Shown piece by piece: positions 7,968-16,334 of a DNA stretch of 45,446 nt; position 1 is the stretch's first letter, and the number at the start of each line of letters is the position of its first letter. Location: NCBI RefSeq assembly GCF_016863015.1, contig NZ_BOOB01000066.1:1-45446 (forward strand). Reading direction: 5' to 3'. The notes beneath the pieces were generated by a model. The model saw only the letters and a list, made by a program, of their open reading frames with translations. It had not been told where the DNA came from and did no database searches. A program made the translations under genes and the position numbers. The DNA comes from Microbispora amethystogenes (GTDB taxonomy: Bacteria > Actinomycetota > Actinomycetes > Streptosporangiales > Streptosporangiaceae).

Positions 7968-9608
7968 TCAGGCCAGGGCGTACCGCGAGGTGGCGGGCAG
8001 GACCGGCACGAGGTCGCCGATGCTCATCGTGCCGAATCCCAGCGGACGCGTGGCCTCGCGCGGTGACGTCGGGGCCAGGAAGTCCGCCAGCCGGGGCTCT
8101 CCCACACCGCCGAGATCCTCCCAGATGCGGCGGCTCAGCCGGGGCATGATCGGGAATCCGAGGACGCTCACCCCCTTGAGCCACCAGTAGGGGCTCTCGT
8201 CGAGGTCCGCGCCGCTCCGCCACCAGGCGTCGAAGGCCTCCAGCGCCCGGGAGGTCGCGACGACCGGGCCGTCCAGCGCCGACCGCTGCCGGTCCAGCAG
8301 CGTCTCCAGCCGCGTGAGCTGCGCAGCCGAGATCGCCTCCGGCACGGAGACCCCGGCGAGCCCACGGCGGGCTCGTTCCAGCAGGGGCGTCAGGCCGCCG
8401 GCCAGTCGCTGGTTGACCACCTCGACGAACGACTCCGGCTCCATGCTCTCCCGGCGCTCCTCCAGCCGGGTCCCGGCGAGGAAGTACCGTACGGCGTCGA
8501 CGTCGACGTTCGGGGTGCCGGCGATGTCGGCGGCCCCGATCACGTGGCCCCTGCTGGTGGAGAACTTCTCCCCTTCGAGCCCGTAGAACTCGTTGATCAG
8601 CGTCCGGTCGTACGTCTTCATGTCCCCGTGGAGCAGCGACGTGCCGACGATGCAGACGAGCGTGGGGACGACGTTGTCGACGCCGAGACTGGTGACCGTG
8701 ACGACGTCCGAGCCGGGGTCGAACGCGTTGACGCCGGTGCCGCTCAGCGAGCCGTGGACGGCGCCGGTCAGCCGGGCGAACATGAAGATCCCGGCGTACG
8801 GGAAGAGCGTGCGCGGCACGCCAGGGTCCACCTCGTCCAGCGGGATCCCCCAGCGTTCCGGGGCGCTGACGCGCACCATCCCCCCTTCGCGGCTGAGGTA
8901 GCGCCTGACCGTCTCCTGGTAGCGCGCGGGGACCCCGATGTCCGCCATCCGCGCCCCCAGGTCGCGGGGGTCGGCCGGCCGCAGGAACAGCGAGGTGATC
9001 TCCCGCCACTCAAGCGGGCCCACTCCGTTGGTGCCCTCGGGGTCGCGCAGGTTCTCCGGGCGGAAATGTCCTCCGCAGGCCTCGCAGAAGTAGCTTCCCG
9101 CGCCGGCGTCGCAGTCCGGGCACCGGCCCGCGAGCCAGGGGCCCACGGCGAACCGCCCCGCGGAGGGGCTGTAGGGCACCCGCTCGCGCAGCGTCGTCAC
9201 GGCGCCCCGCTCCCGCAGCCGCCGGAGGCAGCCGGCCACCTCGCCCTCGAACGCCGTACGCCACGGCTCCTCGGCCGGGTTGACGAACGCGTCGAGGCCG
9301 ATGTCCATCGCGGCCAGGTCCTCGGCGATGAGCGCGTGGTATTCGGCGGCGATCTCGCCTTCGGGGCGTCCGTCGACGGCCGACTTGAGCGTCATGTACG
9401 GCTCGTAGACGTCGATCCCCGTGATCGTGAGGGGCAGGTCCCCCCTCATCCGGGCGAACCGGCTGAGCATGTCCGACCGCAGGTAGGGGCCGGCGATGTG
9501 GCCTAAGTGGAGCCGTCCGTTGGGGGTCGGCTCGGGCGGGACCAGCAGGTAGTGGCGCGGGGGGCGGGAGCCCGCGCTGCGGATGAGGCCCGTGGAGCGA
9601 GTGCTCAT
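7968..9608 (-). CDS. Methionyl-tRNA-synthetase-like enzyme, predicted part of a split hydrazine synthetase
   Basis: 546 residues of class I aminoacyl-tRNA synthetase, MetRS type. The HIGH motif is present as HLGH (34-37), the KMSKS loop as KFSTS (348-352), and a zinc knuckle has Cys163/Cys166 and Cys175/Cys178. A helical region follows KFSTS. Its place in a tight operon with an N-monooxygenase, a cupin and an FAD oxidase argues against a housekeeping role. The cupin-MetRS hybrid Spb40 of s56-p1 joins N6-hydroxylysine to glycine through an N-N bond, and this gene matches its MetRS half. The ATG at 9608 overlaps the upstream stop (ATGA). Alternative: a resistant MetRS for self-protection. Confidence 0.85.
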   Translation of the reverse strand: MSTRSTGLIRSAGSRPPRHYLLVPPEPTPNGRLHLGHIAGPYLRSDMLSRFARMRGDLPLTITGIDVYEPYMTLKSAVDGRPEGEIAAEYHALIAEDLAAMDIGLDAFVNPAEEPWRTAFEGEVAGCLRRLRERGAVTTLRERVPYSPSAGRFAVGPWLAGRCPDCDAGAGSYFCEACGGHFRPENLRDPEGTNGVGPLEWREITSLFLRPADPRDLGARMADIGVPARYQETVRRYLSREGGMVRVSAPERWGIPLDEVDPGVPRTLFPYAGIFMFARLTGAVHGSLSGTGVNAFDPGSDVVTVTSLGVDNVVPTLVCIVGTSLLHGDMKTYDRTLINEFYGLEGEKFSTSRGHVIGAADIAGTPNVDVDAVRYFLAGTRLEERRESMEPESFVEVVNQRLAGGLTPLLERARRGLAGVSVPEAISAAQLTRLETLLDRQRSALDGPVVATSRALEAFDAWWRSGADLDESPYWWLKGVSVLGFPIMPRLSRRIWEDLGGVGEPRLADFLAPTSPREATRPLGFGTMSIGDLVPVLPATSRYALA

Positions 9609-10735
9609 GAGCGACCACTTCCAAGTGACTGGGGTTCCAGGTAACCGGGGCTGAGAAGAGCGAGGGCGCGTTCGGCGATCGCGGGCGCCAGGCGGAAGCC
9701 CGATCCGTTGCCGCCGACCGCGACCACGACGCCGGGGTGATCGGGCACCGGTTCGACCAGCGGCAGCCGGTCGGGGGTGTAGCCGTCGTAGAAGGCGCGC
9801 CCGCCGGAGAGCGCCCCGGCCAGCCAGGGGACGTACCGGCGCAGCACGCGCACCGCCTCTCGGTGATCCCCGTCGCTCAGGGCGGGCGGCCCCAGGACCG
9901 GAGAGCCGTCCCACTCCTGGGAGGTGAAGCTGAAGAGCCAGCGGCCGCTCTCCGGCTGCGGCAGCAGGAACGCGTCGTCGTCCTCGAAGATCAGCGCGGG
10001 CGCGTCGCCGGCGGGCCGGAGGTCCAGATGGAACGCGGCGACCTTCTTGATCCGCAGCCCGGCCGCCCGCATCCGCTCGCCGAACGGTCCGTGCAACGCC
10101 CACGGGCCGGTGGCGACGACCGCCGTACGGCACCACGCGAGTGCCCGTCCGCCCTCGCCGGCCAGGAGAAACCCGTCCCCGTACGGCCGCAGGGAGGTGA
10201 CCTCCTCGTCCTCCCGGACGGCGCAGCCGGAGCGGCCCCGCTGCTCGTCGAGGAGCGCGCGGGTCAGCCCGGCGACGTCGGCGCGCCAGGAGCCGCCGGA
10301 ACGGAGCAGAGCCTGGTCGCCGGATGGGCGCAGCCCGGGAAAGACGCCGCTGAGGGCGTCCGGGTCGGCCTCCTCCAGGACGGGACCGGCCATCGTCTCC
10401 CGGAGACGGCCGACGTTGTCGCGCGCCAGCAGCCAGAAGGTGTCGAGGGGACGGACGGGCAGGCCGGGCCGTCCGGCTCTGAGCCGCCGGTAGAGGGCGG
10501 TGCTCCGGGCCGCGAGCTCGCGCTGCCGTTCGTCCCGCCCCGTCGGCACGTCGAGCCCCGCCGACAGACCCGTCGCGTTGGGGCTCCCCTGGTCCAGTTG
10601 GTCCAGTTGGTCCAGCTGGTCCACGGTGAGCAGGCGCAGGCCCGGTTCCCGCTCCAGGGCGAGATGGCCGGTCATCGCGCCGACGATGCCGGCTCCGACG
10701 ACCGCGAGGTCGAACTCCCGGAGGGCGCCGGTCAT
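9605..10735 (-). CDS. FAD-dependent amino-acid oxidase (DadA/glycine-oxidase family), Spb39-like
   Basis: 376 residues. The N-terminal dinucleotide fold is DLAVVGAGIVGAMTGHLALE, and the C-terminal DAO end is GYTPDRLPLVEPVPDHPGVVVAVGGNGSGFRLAPAIAE. This is the glycine oxidase/sarcosine oxidase/DadA family, which oxidises C-N bonds of amino acids. In the s56-p1 pathway such an enzyme cleaves the hydrazine-linked lysine adduct to release hydrazinoacetic acid; the same role is inferred here from the neighbours. It overlaps both flanking genes by 4 bp (ATGA). A 9-bp tandem repeat codes for DQLDQLDQLDQ just after the first strand-helix, an unusual insert near the FAD fold. Confidence 0.85.
   Translation of the reverse strand: MTGALREFDLAVVGAGIVGAMTGHLALEREPGLRLLTVDQLDQLDQLDQGSPNATGLSAGLDVPTGRDERQRELAARSTALYRRLRAGRPGLPVRPLDTFWLLARDNVGRLRETMAGPVLEEADPDALSGVFPGLRPSGDQALLRSGGSWRADVAGLTRALLDEQRGRSGCAVREDEEVTSLRPYGDGFLLAGEGGRALAWCRTAVVATGPWALHGPFGERMRAAGLRIKKVAAFHLDLRPAGDAPALIFEDDDAFLLPQPESGRWLFSFTSQEWDGSPVLGPPALSDGDHREAVRVLRRYVPWLAGALSGGRAFYDGYTPDRLPLVEPVPDHPGVVVAVGGNGSGFRLAPAIAERALALLSPGYLEPQSLGSGRS
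10591..10623 (+). repeat. 9-bp in-frame tandem repeat in the FAD oxidase gene
   Basis: Units ggtccagtt, ggtccagtt, ggtccagct and a partial ggtcca, coding (reverse strand) for repeated Asp-Gln-Leu. Confidence 0.95.
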
Positions 10736-11067
10736 CCGGTCGTGCCCCACCAGATCGACAGCACGGAGAGCGGGACGCCGCGGTCCGCCATCGCGACATG
10801 TTCGGCGAAGGGCGCGAAACCGAGCAGATCGCCCTTGCCGACCTCGTACGGCCGGCCCTCGTAGAGCACCGTTCCGGTGCCGTCGAGGACCAGCCAGATC
10901 TCCTTCACGGCGTGGCTGTCGGGCGGCGTCGCGCCGCCGGGGGCCACCGTGAAGCGCGCCATCGAGAAGGGACGGTCGCCGTCGAACGGCCCGAGGAGCG
11001 CGGCCCATTCGTCCAGCTCCTCGAACTCGCGCGGCAGCGCCTCGAAGCCGAGCCGGGGGAGGCTCAT
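10732..11067 (-). CDS. Stand-alone cupin, predicted partner of the MetRS-like enzyme
   Basis: 111 residues, one small cupin barrel with SHAVKEIWLVLDGTGTVLYEG and GKGDLLGFAPFAEHVAMAD. The metal ligands look like His/Glu in motif 1 and His in motif 2. It overlaps the monooxygenase gene upstream and the FAD oxidase downstream by 4 bp each (ATGA). In known hydrazine synthetases the cupin is fused to the MetRS-like part and is thought to catalyse the N-N-forming rearrangement of a hydroxylamine ester. Here the two halves are separate proteins with the oxidase gene between them. The functional assignment is by context, since the cupin sequence alone is not diagnostic. Confidence 0.8.
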   Translation of the reverse strand: MSLPRLGFEALPREFEELDEWAALLGPFDGDRPFSMARFTVAPGGATPPDSHAVKEIWLVLDGTGTVLYEGRPYEVGKGDLLGFAPFAEHVAMADRGVPLSVLSIWWGTTG

Positions 11068-12314
11068 GTGTTGTACCTCCGGTAACCGAGAATCGCGTTG
11101 AGGATGACCGCGCTGCGCCACGCCAGCAGGCTGAGGTTGGGATCGGCGATGCCCCAGGCGTGCCGGGCGCCGTTCTGCAGGAAGACGCGGCCAGAGGTCC
11201 GCAGGTCCAGCGACAGTGCGTAGTCGTCGCCGACCACGAGCCCGTCGGAGGTTCTGGCCAGGTGGGGAGCGAGCTCGGCCATGCAGTCCGGAAGGCGGTA
11301 CTCGTACCCGGTCGCGAGGACCACGACGTCGGAGCGGACGACCGGGGCGTGCGGGCCCTTCACCTCCAGCTCCCAGCCGTCGGAGAGCCGGGCGCAGCCG
11401 GTGACCTCCGACCGGGGCATCAGGCGAAGCCAGTCCTTGCGGCCCAGCAGGCACTCGTGCCGGTAGCGCTCGCGGTAGACGTCCTGGAGCGTCGCGAGGT
11501 CGATCCCGTCGCTCGCGTACTTCTGCTCGGCCAGCAGCTCCCGCTTGTCGGCCTGCGGCAGCCCGTGGAACTCCCGCGCGTACGCCGGGAAGAAGTACTC
11601 GTTGGTGAAGGGGGAGTCGTCCATCGGCAGGAACCCGGGCCTGCGGGTGATCCAGGTGATGCTGCGCGGTGGCTCGTCGAGACGCATGAGGTGGCGGACG
11701 ATCTCCGCCCCCGACTGCCCGCCGCCGATCACCGCGACGGCCCGGCCGGGCAGTTCCCGGGGCCGCGACAGGAACTCCTCGGCGTGGAACACGTCGGCGC
11801 CCAGGTGGGGGCGCAGGAAGCCGGGGACGAACGGCGTCTGGCCGGTCCCGAGCACCACGTTCCGCGCCGTGACCTCGCCGCGCCCCGTGTCGAGGACGAA
11901 GTGCCCGTCAGAGGAACGCCCGTCAGAGGAACGCCCGGCACGGACGCGGACGCCGCGCACCTCCGCGCCGAACTCGATGGACGGGATGCTCCGGGAGGCC
12001 CACTGGAGATACTGGTCGAACTCGGCGCGCAGGACGGCCGGGAACTTCGCGGTGAGGAACTGGTACAACCTGCCCTCGTTGGCGAGGAAGGCGAGGAACG
12101 AGTAACGGCTGGTCGGGTCGACCAGCGTGACCAGGTCCTTGAGCGGCGAGACCTGCAAAGTCGCCTCGGGCAGCAGGAGGCCGGGATGCCAGGAGAAGCC
12201 GGGGCGCGCCTCGAAGTGCACGCTCCGCAGGTTCTCGACGTCGGCGCCGAGGGCCGCCAGGCTCAGGTTGGCCGGGCCGACGCCCACCGCCGCGTAGTCC
12301 AGGACGTCGCTCAC
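11064..12314 (-). CDS. L-lysine/L-ornithine N-monooxygenase (SidA/IucD/PvdA family)
   Basis: 416 residues. The FAD site is AAVGVGPANLSLA (residues 8-20), the NADPH site RAVAVIGGGQSGAEIVRHL, and the late FAD/ATGY motif VVLATGYEYRLPD; MDDSPFTNEYFFP is typical of the family. These flavoenzymes hydroxylate the side-chain amine of lysine or ornithine. With the cupin, MetRS-like and FAD oxidase genes it completes the set for hydrazine formation, making N6-hydroxylysine the likely product (inference). The GTG start is fixed by the GTGA overlap with the upstream ATP-grasp gene. A duplicated RSSDG, coded by a 15-bp tandem repeat, lies before the NADPH site. Confidence 0.92.
   Translation of the reverse strand: MSDVLDYAAVGVGPANLSLAALGADVENLRSVHFEARPGFSWHPGLLLPEATLQVSPLKDLVTLVDPTSRYSFLAFLANEGRLYQFLTAKFPAVLRAEFDQYLQWASRSIPSIEFGAEVRGVRVRAGRSSDGRSSDGHFVLDTGRGEVTARNVVLGTGQTPFVPGFLRPHLGADVFHAEEFLSRPRELPGRAVAVIGGGQSGAEIVRHLMRLDEPPRSITWITRRPGFLPMDDSPFTNEYFFPAYAREFHGLPQADKRELLAEQKYASDGIDLATLQDVYRERYRHECLLGRKDWLRLMPRSEVTGCARLSDGWELEVKGPHAPVVRSDVVVLATGYEYRLPDCMAELAPHLARTSDGLVVGDDYALSLDLRTSGRVFLQNGARHAWGIADPNLSLLAWRSAVILNAILGYRRYNT
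11903..11937 (+). repeat. 15-bp in-frame tandem repeat in the N-monooxygenase gene
   Basis: gcccgtcagaggaac occurs at 11903-11917 and 11918-11932, followed by gcccg. It codes for the duplicated Arg-Ser-Ser-Asp-Gly on the reverse strand. Confidence 0.95.
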
Positions 12315-13558
12315 GGGAGCACCGCCAGGTCGTCCAGGCTCTTCCAGAACGCCTGGACGGCCTCGTACGACTCCGCGGTGTAGCGCACGCTGGCGAGCCG
12401 CGAACGGCAGTCGCCGGTCGGGGGGATGGGTGTGCCGGGTGGGATGACCAGCTGCCTGCCGATGACCTCCGGCCGGCCGTCCAGTTCGTCCCATCCGCGG
12501 ATCCCGCTGTAGGAGTCGAGGTCGTCGGCCGTGAGGAAACGTATGGCGGCGTACGGCGCGGCGGGCGTGCCGAACGCCGGCAGCTCCGCGGCGCCGACGC
12601 CCAGCCCCGCCGCGAGCATGACCGCGGCGAGGTCGGTCCCGGTGGCGAGCCGGATCAGCTCGGGGATCCCGTCGCCGGGCAGCCGGGCGCCGAGCTCCAT
12701 CAGGACCGGCCCCTCGTCGCTCAGCCGCACCTCGCAGTGGAACGGCCCGGCGGTCACGTTCAGCGCCCGGACCACCTGTTCCGTGTACGCGACGACCTCG
12801 CTCGCCACGTCGTCCGGGAGGTCGGCCGGCGTCAGGTGCCCCAGCTCGACGAAACGCGGCTCGGCGCCGAGAACCGTCCTGGTGATCGCGACGACGGTGG
12901 CCCGGCCGTCCTCGACGTAGCCGTCTGCGCTGACCTCCTCGCCCGCGACGTACTGCTCGACGACGACGGTGTGCCCCATCGGGCGGCCGAGGTCGAGCTC
13001 CCGGTCGCCGGTCAGGGCGGCGTACGCGGCGGCGAGCCCCGCCCAGTCGTCGGCCCTGCTCACGTGGATGCTGCCGGAGGACTCCACCGGCTTCATGACG
13101 CACGGGAAGCCGACGGTCCCGGCCGCCGTGCGCAGCTCCTCCGGCGAGGACGCCTCGGCGAAGCGCGGCGTGCGCAGCCCGGCGGCGGCGACCCGCTCGC
13201 GCATGCGCGCCTTGTTCCGTACGGCGTCCACGGTCTCCACGGGCAGGCCGGGCAGGCCCAGACGCGCCGCGAGCCTGGCCGTCGTGGCCACGTAGAAGTC
13301 GCAGCCCGGGAGCACCGCGGCGAGCGGTTCACGCTCGTGGTGCTCGGCGACCACGTCGAACAACGTCCGCTCGTCGTTGGTGTCCACGGTGAGCACCGTG
13401 GAGGCGAGCTTTCTCAGGTCGGGGGGTATCTCGCAGTCGCCCACGTCCTGCGAGGCGATCACGACTGTCATGCCGAGGTGGTGCGCGAGCCGGGCGACGT
13501 CTGCGCCGCCGGAGACCGGTTCTACGACGAGGACGGACGAGCCGACCGGATCGAACAC
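12311..13558 (-). CDS. ATP-grasp ligase
   Basis: 415 residues. N-terminal domain SVLVVEPVSGGADVARLAHHLGM, then the ATP-grasp fold: NKARMRERVAAAGLRTPRF, VGFPCVMKPVESSGSIHV, VVVEQYVAGEEVSADGYVEDG and the metal-binding end GPFHCEVRLSDEGPVLMELGARLPGDG. It resembles BL00235/carboxylate-amine ligases of the DUF4343/biotin-carboxylase-like group used for NRPS-free peptide bonds. The GTG start has GGAGG 7 nt upstream. It ends in a GTGA overlap with the N-monooxygenase gene, so the two proteins are made together. Substrate unknown. Confidence 0.88.
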   Translation of the reverse strand: MFDPVGSSVLVVEPVSGGADVARLAHHLGMTVVIASQDVGDCEIPPDLRKLASTVLTVDTNDERTLFDVVAEHHEREPLAAVLPGCDFYVATTARLAARLGLPGLPVETVDAVRNKARMRERVAAAGLRTPRFAEASSPEELRTAAGTVGFPCVMKPVESSGSIHVSRADDWAGLAAAYAALTGDRELDLGRPMGHTVVVEQYVAGEEVSADGYVEDGRATVVAITRTVLGAEPRFVELGHLTPADLPDDVASEVVAYTEQVVRALNVTAGPFHCEVRLSDEGPVLMELGARLPGDGIPELIRLATGTDLAAVMLAAGLGVGAAELPAFGTPAAPYAAIRFLTADDLDSYSGIRGWDELDGRPEVIGRQLVIPPGTPIPPTGDCRSRLASVRYTAESYEAVQAFWKSLDDLAVLP

Positions 13559-13580
13559 GGACTGACCTCCACTTCCGGGT

Positions 13581-14468
13581 TCATGACTGCTTGGCCGTAG
13601 TGTTGACTACCAGCTCCCCCTCTCCGATCACTATCCGCACGTCGACCGAGGCCAGCTCGCCGAGACTGCCCAGGTGGGTGCCGCCGCAGGGGAGCCGGGC
13701 GTGACCCGGGGGCAGCGCGCAGCTCCACCAGCGGCGGGAGTTGATCCAGGGCCCGTCGGTGTCGATCGCGATCCGCCCGCCGCCGGCGATCCACTCCGCC
13801 AGCCGGGCCGTGACGCCCTCGCGCACCGCGTCGAGCCGCCCGGAGAGGGCTTCGGCGTCGAAGCCCGCCCTGCGGAGCGACTTGCCGAGGCGGTAACGGT
13901 CGACGCTCTCCCAGGGGGTGATGCTCGACCGGGTGATCGCCGTCTGGTCGAAGTCGGGACTGCCGAGACAGTCCGTACGCGGGACCTTGCGCCACAGGTC
14001 GCGCAGCTCCGTGTTCAGGGCGAGGGACATCAGGTGGCAGGCGGTGTGCGCGGCGCTCAGGCTCGACCGCCGCGCCACGTCCACCGCCAGGCCCGCCTGT
14101 TCGCCGGCGAGATCCGCCGGGTCCCCGTCCGGCGGCGTCTCGAGGACGTGACCGACCAGGAAGGACCAGCCCGGGTCCGTACGGCGGGCGGGGATCGCCT
14201 CCGCCCGGTACAGCGTGCCGTCCGGCCCGGCCGCCATCGTGACGGTGTCGACGACGGCGTGCTCCCGGCCCCCGAGCGTCAGGGTGCCCCGGTCGCCCGG
14301 CTGGTCGGGCCAGGTGTGGTCGAGCGGGTGGAACGGCGTCCGGTCGGTGGCGATCACGAACGGGCCGTCGTCGCCGGCCGCCTCCGCGAGGACGACGGTG
14401 GCCTCACAGGCGCTCACGCCCTGCGGGAACAGGGCGACGGTGCTGGGGGCCGAGGTGGTTTCGCCCAT
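13581..14468 (-). CDS. AlaX-like alanyl-tRNA editing domain protein
   Basis: 295 residues related to the editing domain of alanyl-tRNA synthetase and free-standing AlaX. The hallmarks are DRTPFHPLDHTWPDQPGDRG (editing-site loop), HTACH at 141-145 (HxxxH zinc site) and CGGTH at 261-265 (third and fourth ligands). AlaX normally hydrolyses mischarged Ser- or Gly-tRNA(Ala). Inside this operon, beside a MetRS-like enzyme, it may instead act on an aminoacyl-tRNA or an activated amino-acid ester of the pathway (inference). There is a 22-bp gap to the ATP-grasp gene and a 30-bp gap to the dioxygenase gene. Confidence 0.85.
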   Translation of the reverse strand: MGETTSAPSTVALFPQGVSACEATVVLAEAAGDDGPFVIATDRTPFHPLDHTWPDQPGDRGTLTLGGREHAVVDTVTMAAGPDGTLYRAEAIPARRTDPGWSFLVGHVLETPPDGDPADLAGEQAGLAVDVARRSSLSAAHTACHLMSLALNTELRDLWRKVPRTDCLGSPDFDQTAITRSSITPWESVDRYRLGKSLRRAGFDAEALSGRLDAVREGVTARLAEWIAGGGRIAIDTDGPWINSRRWWSCALPPGHARLPCGGTHLGSLGELASVDVRIVIGEGELVVNTTAKQS

Positions 14469-14498
14469 GGCGCGGTCCTTGTCCTTACACGAAAGGGA

Positions 14499-16256
14499 TC
14501 AGACGGCGAACGCGGTGTCGATGATACGGCCGCGCATTCTCCGGTGTCCGGCGGAAGGAACGAGGTCCCGGACCACGCAGACGCGCTGGAGCCAACGGTC
14601 CCGGCCGTCGTACCTGGGGGTGAACTCCGAGCGGCCGTGGACAGCCCTGCGGTTGTCGACGATCAGCAGGTCTCCCGTGTCGAGGCACACCCACCGCCTG
14701 ACCTCGTGGAGCACCGCGTGCAGCCGCTTCAGGGCGGCGTCCGCCTCGGGCACGATCCCCATCATGAGGTCGGGGTCGACGGTGAGATAGGGGTCGAAGG
14801 GGTCGCCGTAGAGCACGCGAAGCAGCGGCCCGTTGCCCTTCGTGCCGTGGGAGCTGCCGAACGAGTAGTCGATCCCGGTCCGGTAGAGGGGCTCGCTGAG
14901 GATCGCGCGCTCGCGGAGGCTCAACCGGGGCAGGGCCATCCGCAGGCTGGCGCTGATCGTCCTGGCCGCCCCCTCGTGGTCGGGCCGCAGGCAGTGCAGC
15001 AGCACGTAGTCGGGCATGAAGGGGTGGAACGCCGTCTCGGTGTGGTAGTCGAGCAGGATGGCCGAGCTCTCGGAGGAGAGCTTCGCGGCGTTGTGGGGCG
15101 TCGGCACCACGTTCTGGAACAGCAGGCCGTTCTTCTCCTGCCGGTAGCCGATGGGCTCGCCCAGCGCCTGCGCGAAGGCCGCCAGCCACAGCTCGCTGAG
15201 CGGGTTGGCGAAGCGGACGCGCGCCTTCGGGTCGGCGGGGGTGGGGGGCAGCCCGGGGTCCACGGGCAGGCCCTTCACCAGCAGGACGCCCGAGTCGGTG
15301 CCGTGCTGGCGGAACCGGCTCACCGCCTGCCTGACGACGCGCGGCATCTCGTGGAACCGCAGTTCGGCCTCGCGGAGGAACGCCTCCTCGTCGGTCTCCG
15401 AGTCGGGCAGGAACCCGTCGGCGAGCCCGGTGAACAGGTGGGCGTAGACACCGGCGTCGACGACGTGCGGCCCGGGCTCGTTCTTCAGGTTCTCCGTGGG
15501 GGAGAAGTCCCGGCCGGAGAACCGGTAGGCGCCGGTCACCTCGGCCGCCCGGTCGGCGGCCGACCCCTGGTGCCGGCCGTCCAGCAGCCAGGAGAGCAGG
15601 TTGAGCAGGAGCCGCGCGTTGTCCTCGCGGCCGAGGAAGGGACGCGCGAACATCTCGGCGTTGCCCACCGCGGCGACCCTGCCCGACCCGTGCCGCGCCG
15701 TCCCCAGGAAGATCTGCCCGTCCTTCTCCACCAGGCCGGTCAGCGGGAGGCGGGCGCCGACGGGCTTGGGCCGGTAGAGGTACGCCCGGGAGACGCCCTC
15801 CAGCGCGGGGTGCGTGCCGGTGACCCCGGCCGCGAACTGGTAGGGCCGCACATGGGGCTGGGCCGGATCCGCGGGGTCGCCGATCGCCAGATGGCCCGAG
15901 ACGAACCCGAACGGGGCGGGGCCCTGAGGCGGCCGCGGCCACTCCCCGTCCCCGAGGATCAGCACCGCGCCACCCTCCTGGACGTACCGGTCGAGGGCCT
16001 CGCACTCCCCGGAAGTGAAGACCGCTCCGTCGACGCCCGGAGCGGGAATGAGCACGAGGTCCAGGCCCTTGAGCGCGTCGCCTTCGAAACCGTTCTCGAG
16101 AGCGGCCACCGTTCCGCCCAGAAGGTCGACGGCCAATTCTCCGAGGTCGGCGACGACACTGACCTCGGAGAAGTCGGCGGCCCGGCCGGCTCCCGATTTC
16201 CGCTGAATGTCGAACCTCCACACCGCAGCGTGCACCAGATCGATACCGATCACCAT
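14499..16256 (-). CDS. DUF4350/GATase-like domain fused to a VioC-like Fe(II)/2-oxoglutarate dioxygenase
   Basis: 585 residues, two domains. Residues about 1-230 look like a DUF4350/class-I-GATase-like flavodoxin fold (LDLVLIPAP, FTSGECEALDRYVQEGGAVLILGDG, GRVAAVGNAEMFARP), with no evident catalytic Cys. Residues about 280-585 match the clavaminate-synthase/VioC/AsnO family: the iron ligands are His405-x-Glu407 and His540, and Arg554 probably binds 2-oxoglutarate. That family hydroxylates free amino acids such as Arg or Asn at C-beta. The ATG at 16256 has GGAGG 7 nt upstream; an ATG at 16304 lacks one. It is the first gene of the leftward operon. The fusion is unusual. Confidence 0.88.
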   Translation of the reverse strand: MVIGIDLVHAAVWRFDIQRKSGAGRAADFSEVSVVADLGELAVDLLGGTVAALENGFEGDALKGLDLVLIPAPGVDGAVFTSGECEALDRYVQEGGAVLILGDGEWPRPPQGPAPFGFVSGHLAIGDPADPAQPHVRPYQFAAGVTGTHPALEGVSRAYLYRPKPVGARLPLTGLVEKDGQIFLGTARHGSGRVAAVGNAEMFARPFLGREDNARLLLNLLSWLLDGRHQGSAADRAAEVTGAYRFSGRDFSPTENLKNEPGPHVVDAGVYAHLFTGLADGFLPDSETDEEAFLREAELRFHEMPRVVRQAVSRFRQHGTDSGVLLVKGLPVDPGLPPTPADPKARVRFANPLSELWLAAFAQALGEPIGYRQEKNGLLFQNVVPTPHNAAKLSSESSAILLDYHTETAFHPFMPDYVLLHCLRPDHEGAARTISASLRMALPRLSLRERAILSEPLYRTGIDYSFGSSHGTKGNGPLLRVLYGDPFDPYLTVDPDLMMGIVPEADAALKRLHAVLHEVRRWVCLDTGDLLIVDNRRAVHGRSEFTPRYDGRDRWLQRVCVVRDLVPSAGHRRMRGRIIDTAFAV

Positions 16257-16268
16257 GTCGGATCCTCC

Positions 16269-16299
16269 AGGTGAGACTTCGCGAGGTGAGACTTTCGCG
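16269..16299 (+). repeat. 15/16-bp tandem direct repeat in the leader of the dioxygenase operon
   Basis: aggtgagacttcgcg (16269-16283) is followed directly by aggtgagactttcgcg (16284-16299). It lies just upstream of the GGAGG of the dioxygenase gene, probably in the 5' untranslated leader. Confidence 0.85.
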
Positions 16300-16334
16300 T
16301 CCATCGGAGAGGCTAGAGGACGAAGTTCGGATTT

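Noticed and set aside
7968..9608. Housekeeping methionyl-tRNA synthetase
   Set aside because: The tight operon with N-monooxygenase, cupin and oxidase fits a hydrazine synthetase component better. Self-resistance remains a secondary possibility.
10591..10623. CRISPR-like or regulatory iterons at the tandem repeats
   Set aside because: Units are 9-16 bp, directly adjacent without spacers, and mostly in frame inside genes.
13674..16274. An 866-codon open frame antisense to the AlaX-like and dioxygenase genes
   Set aside because: It is a codon-bias shadow; the opposite strand has intact catalytic motifs in both genes.
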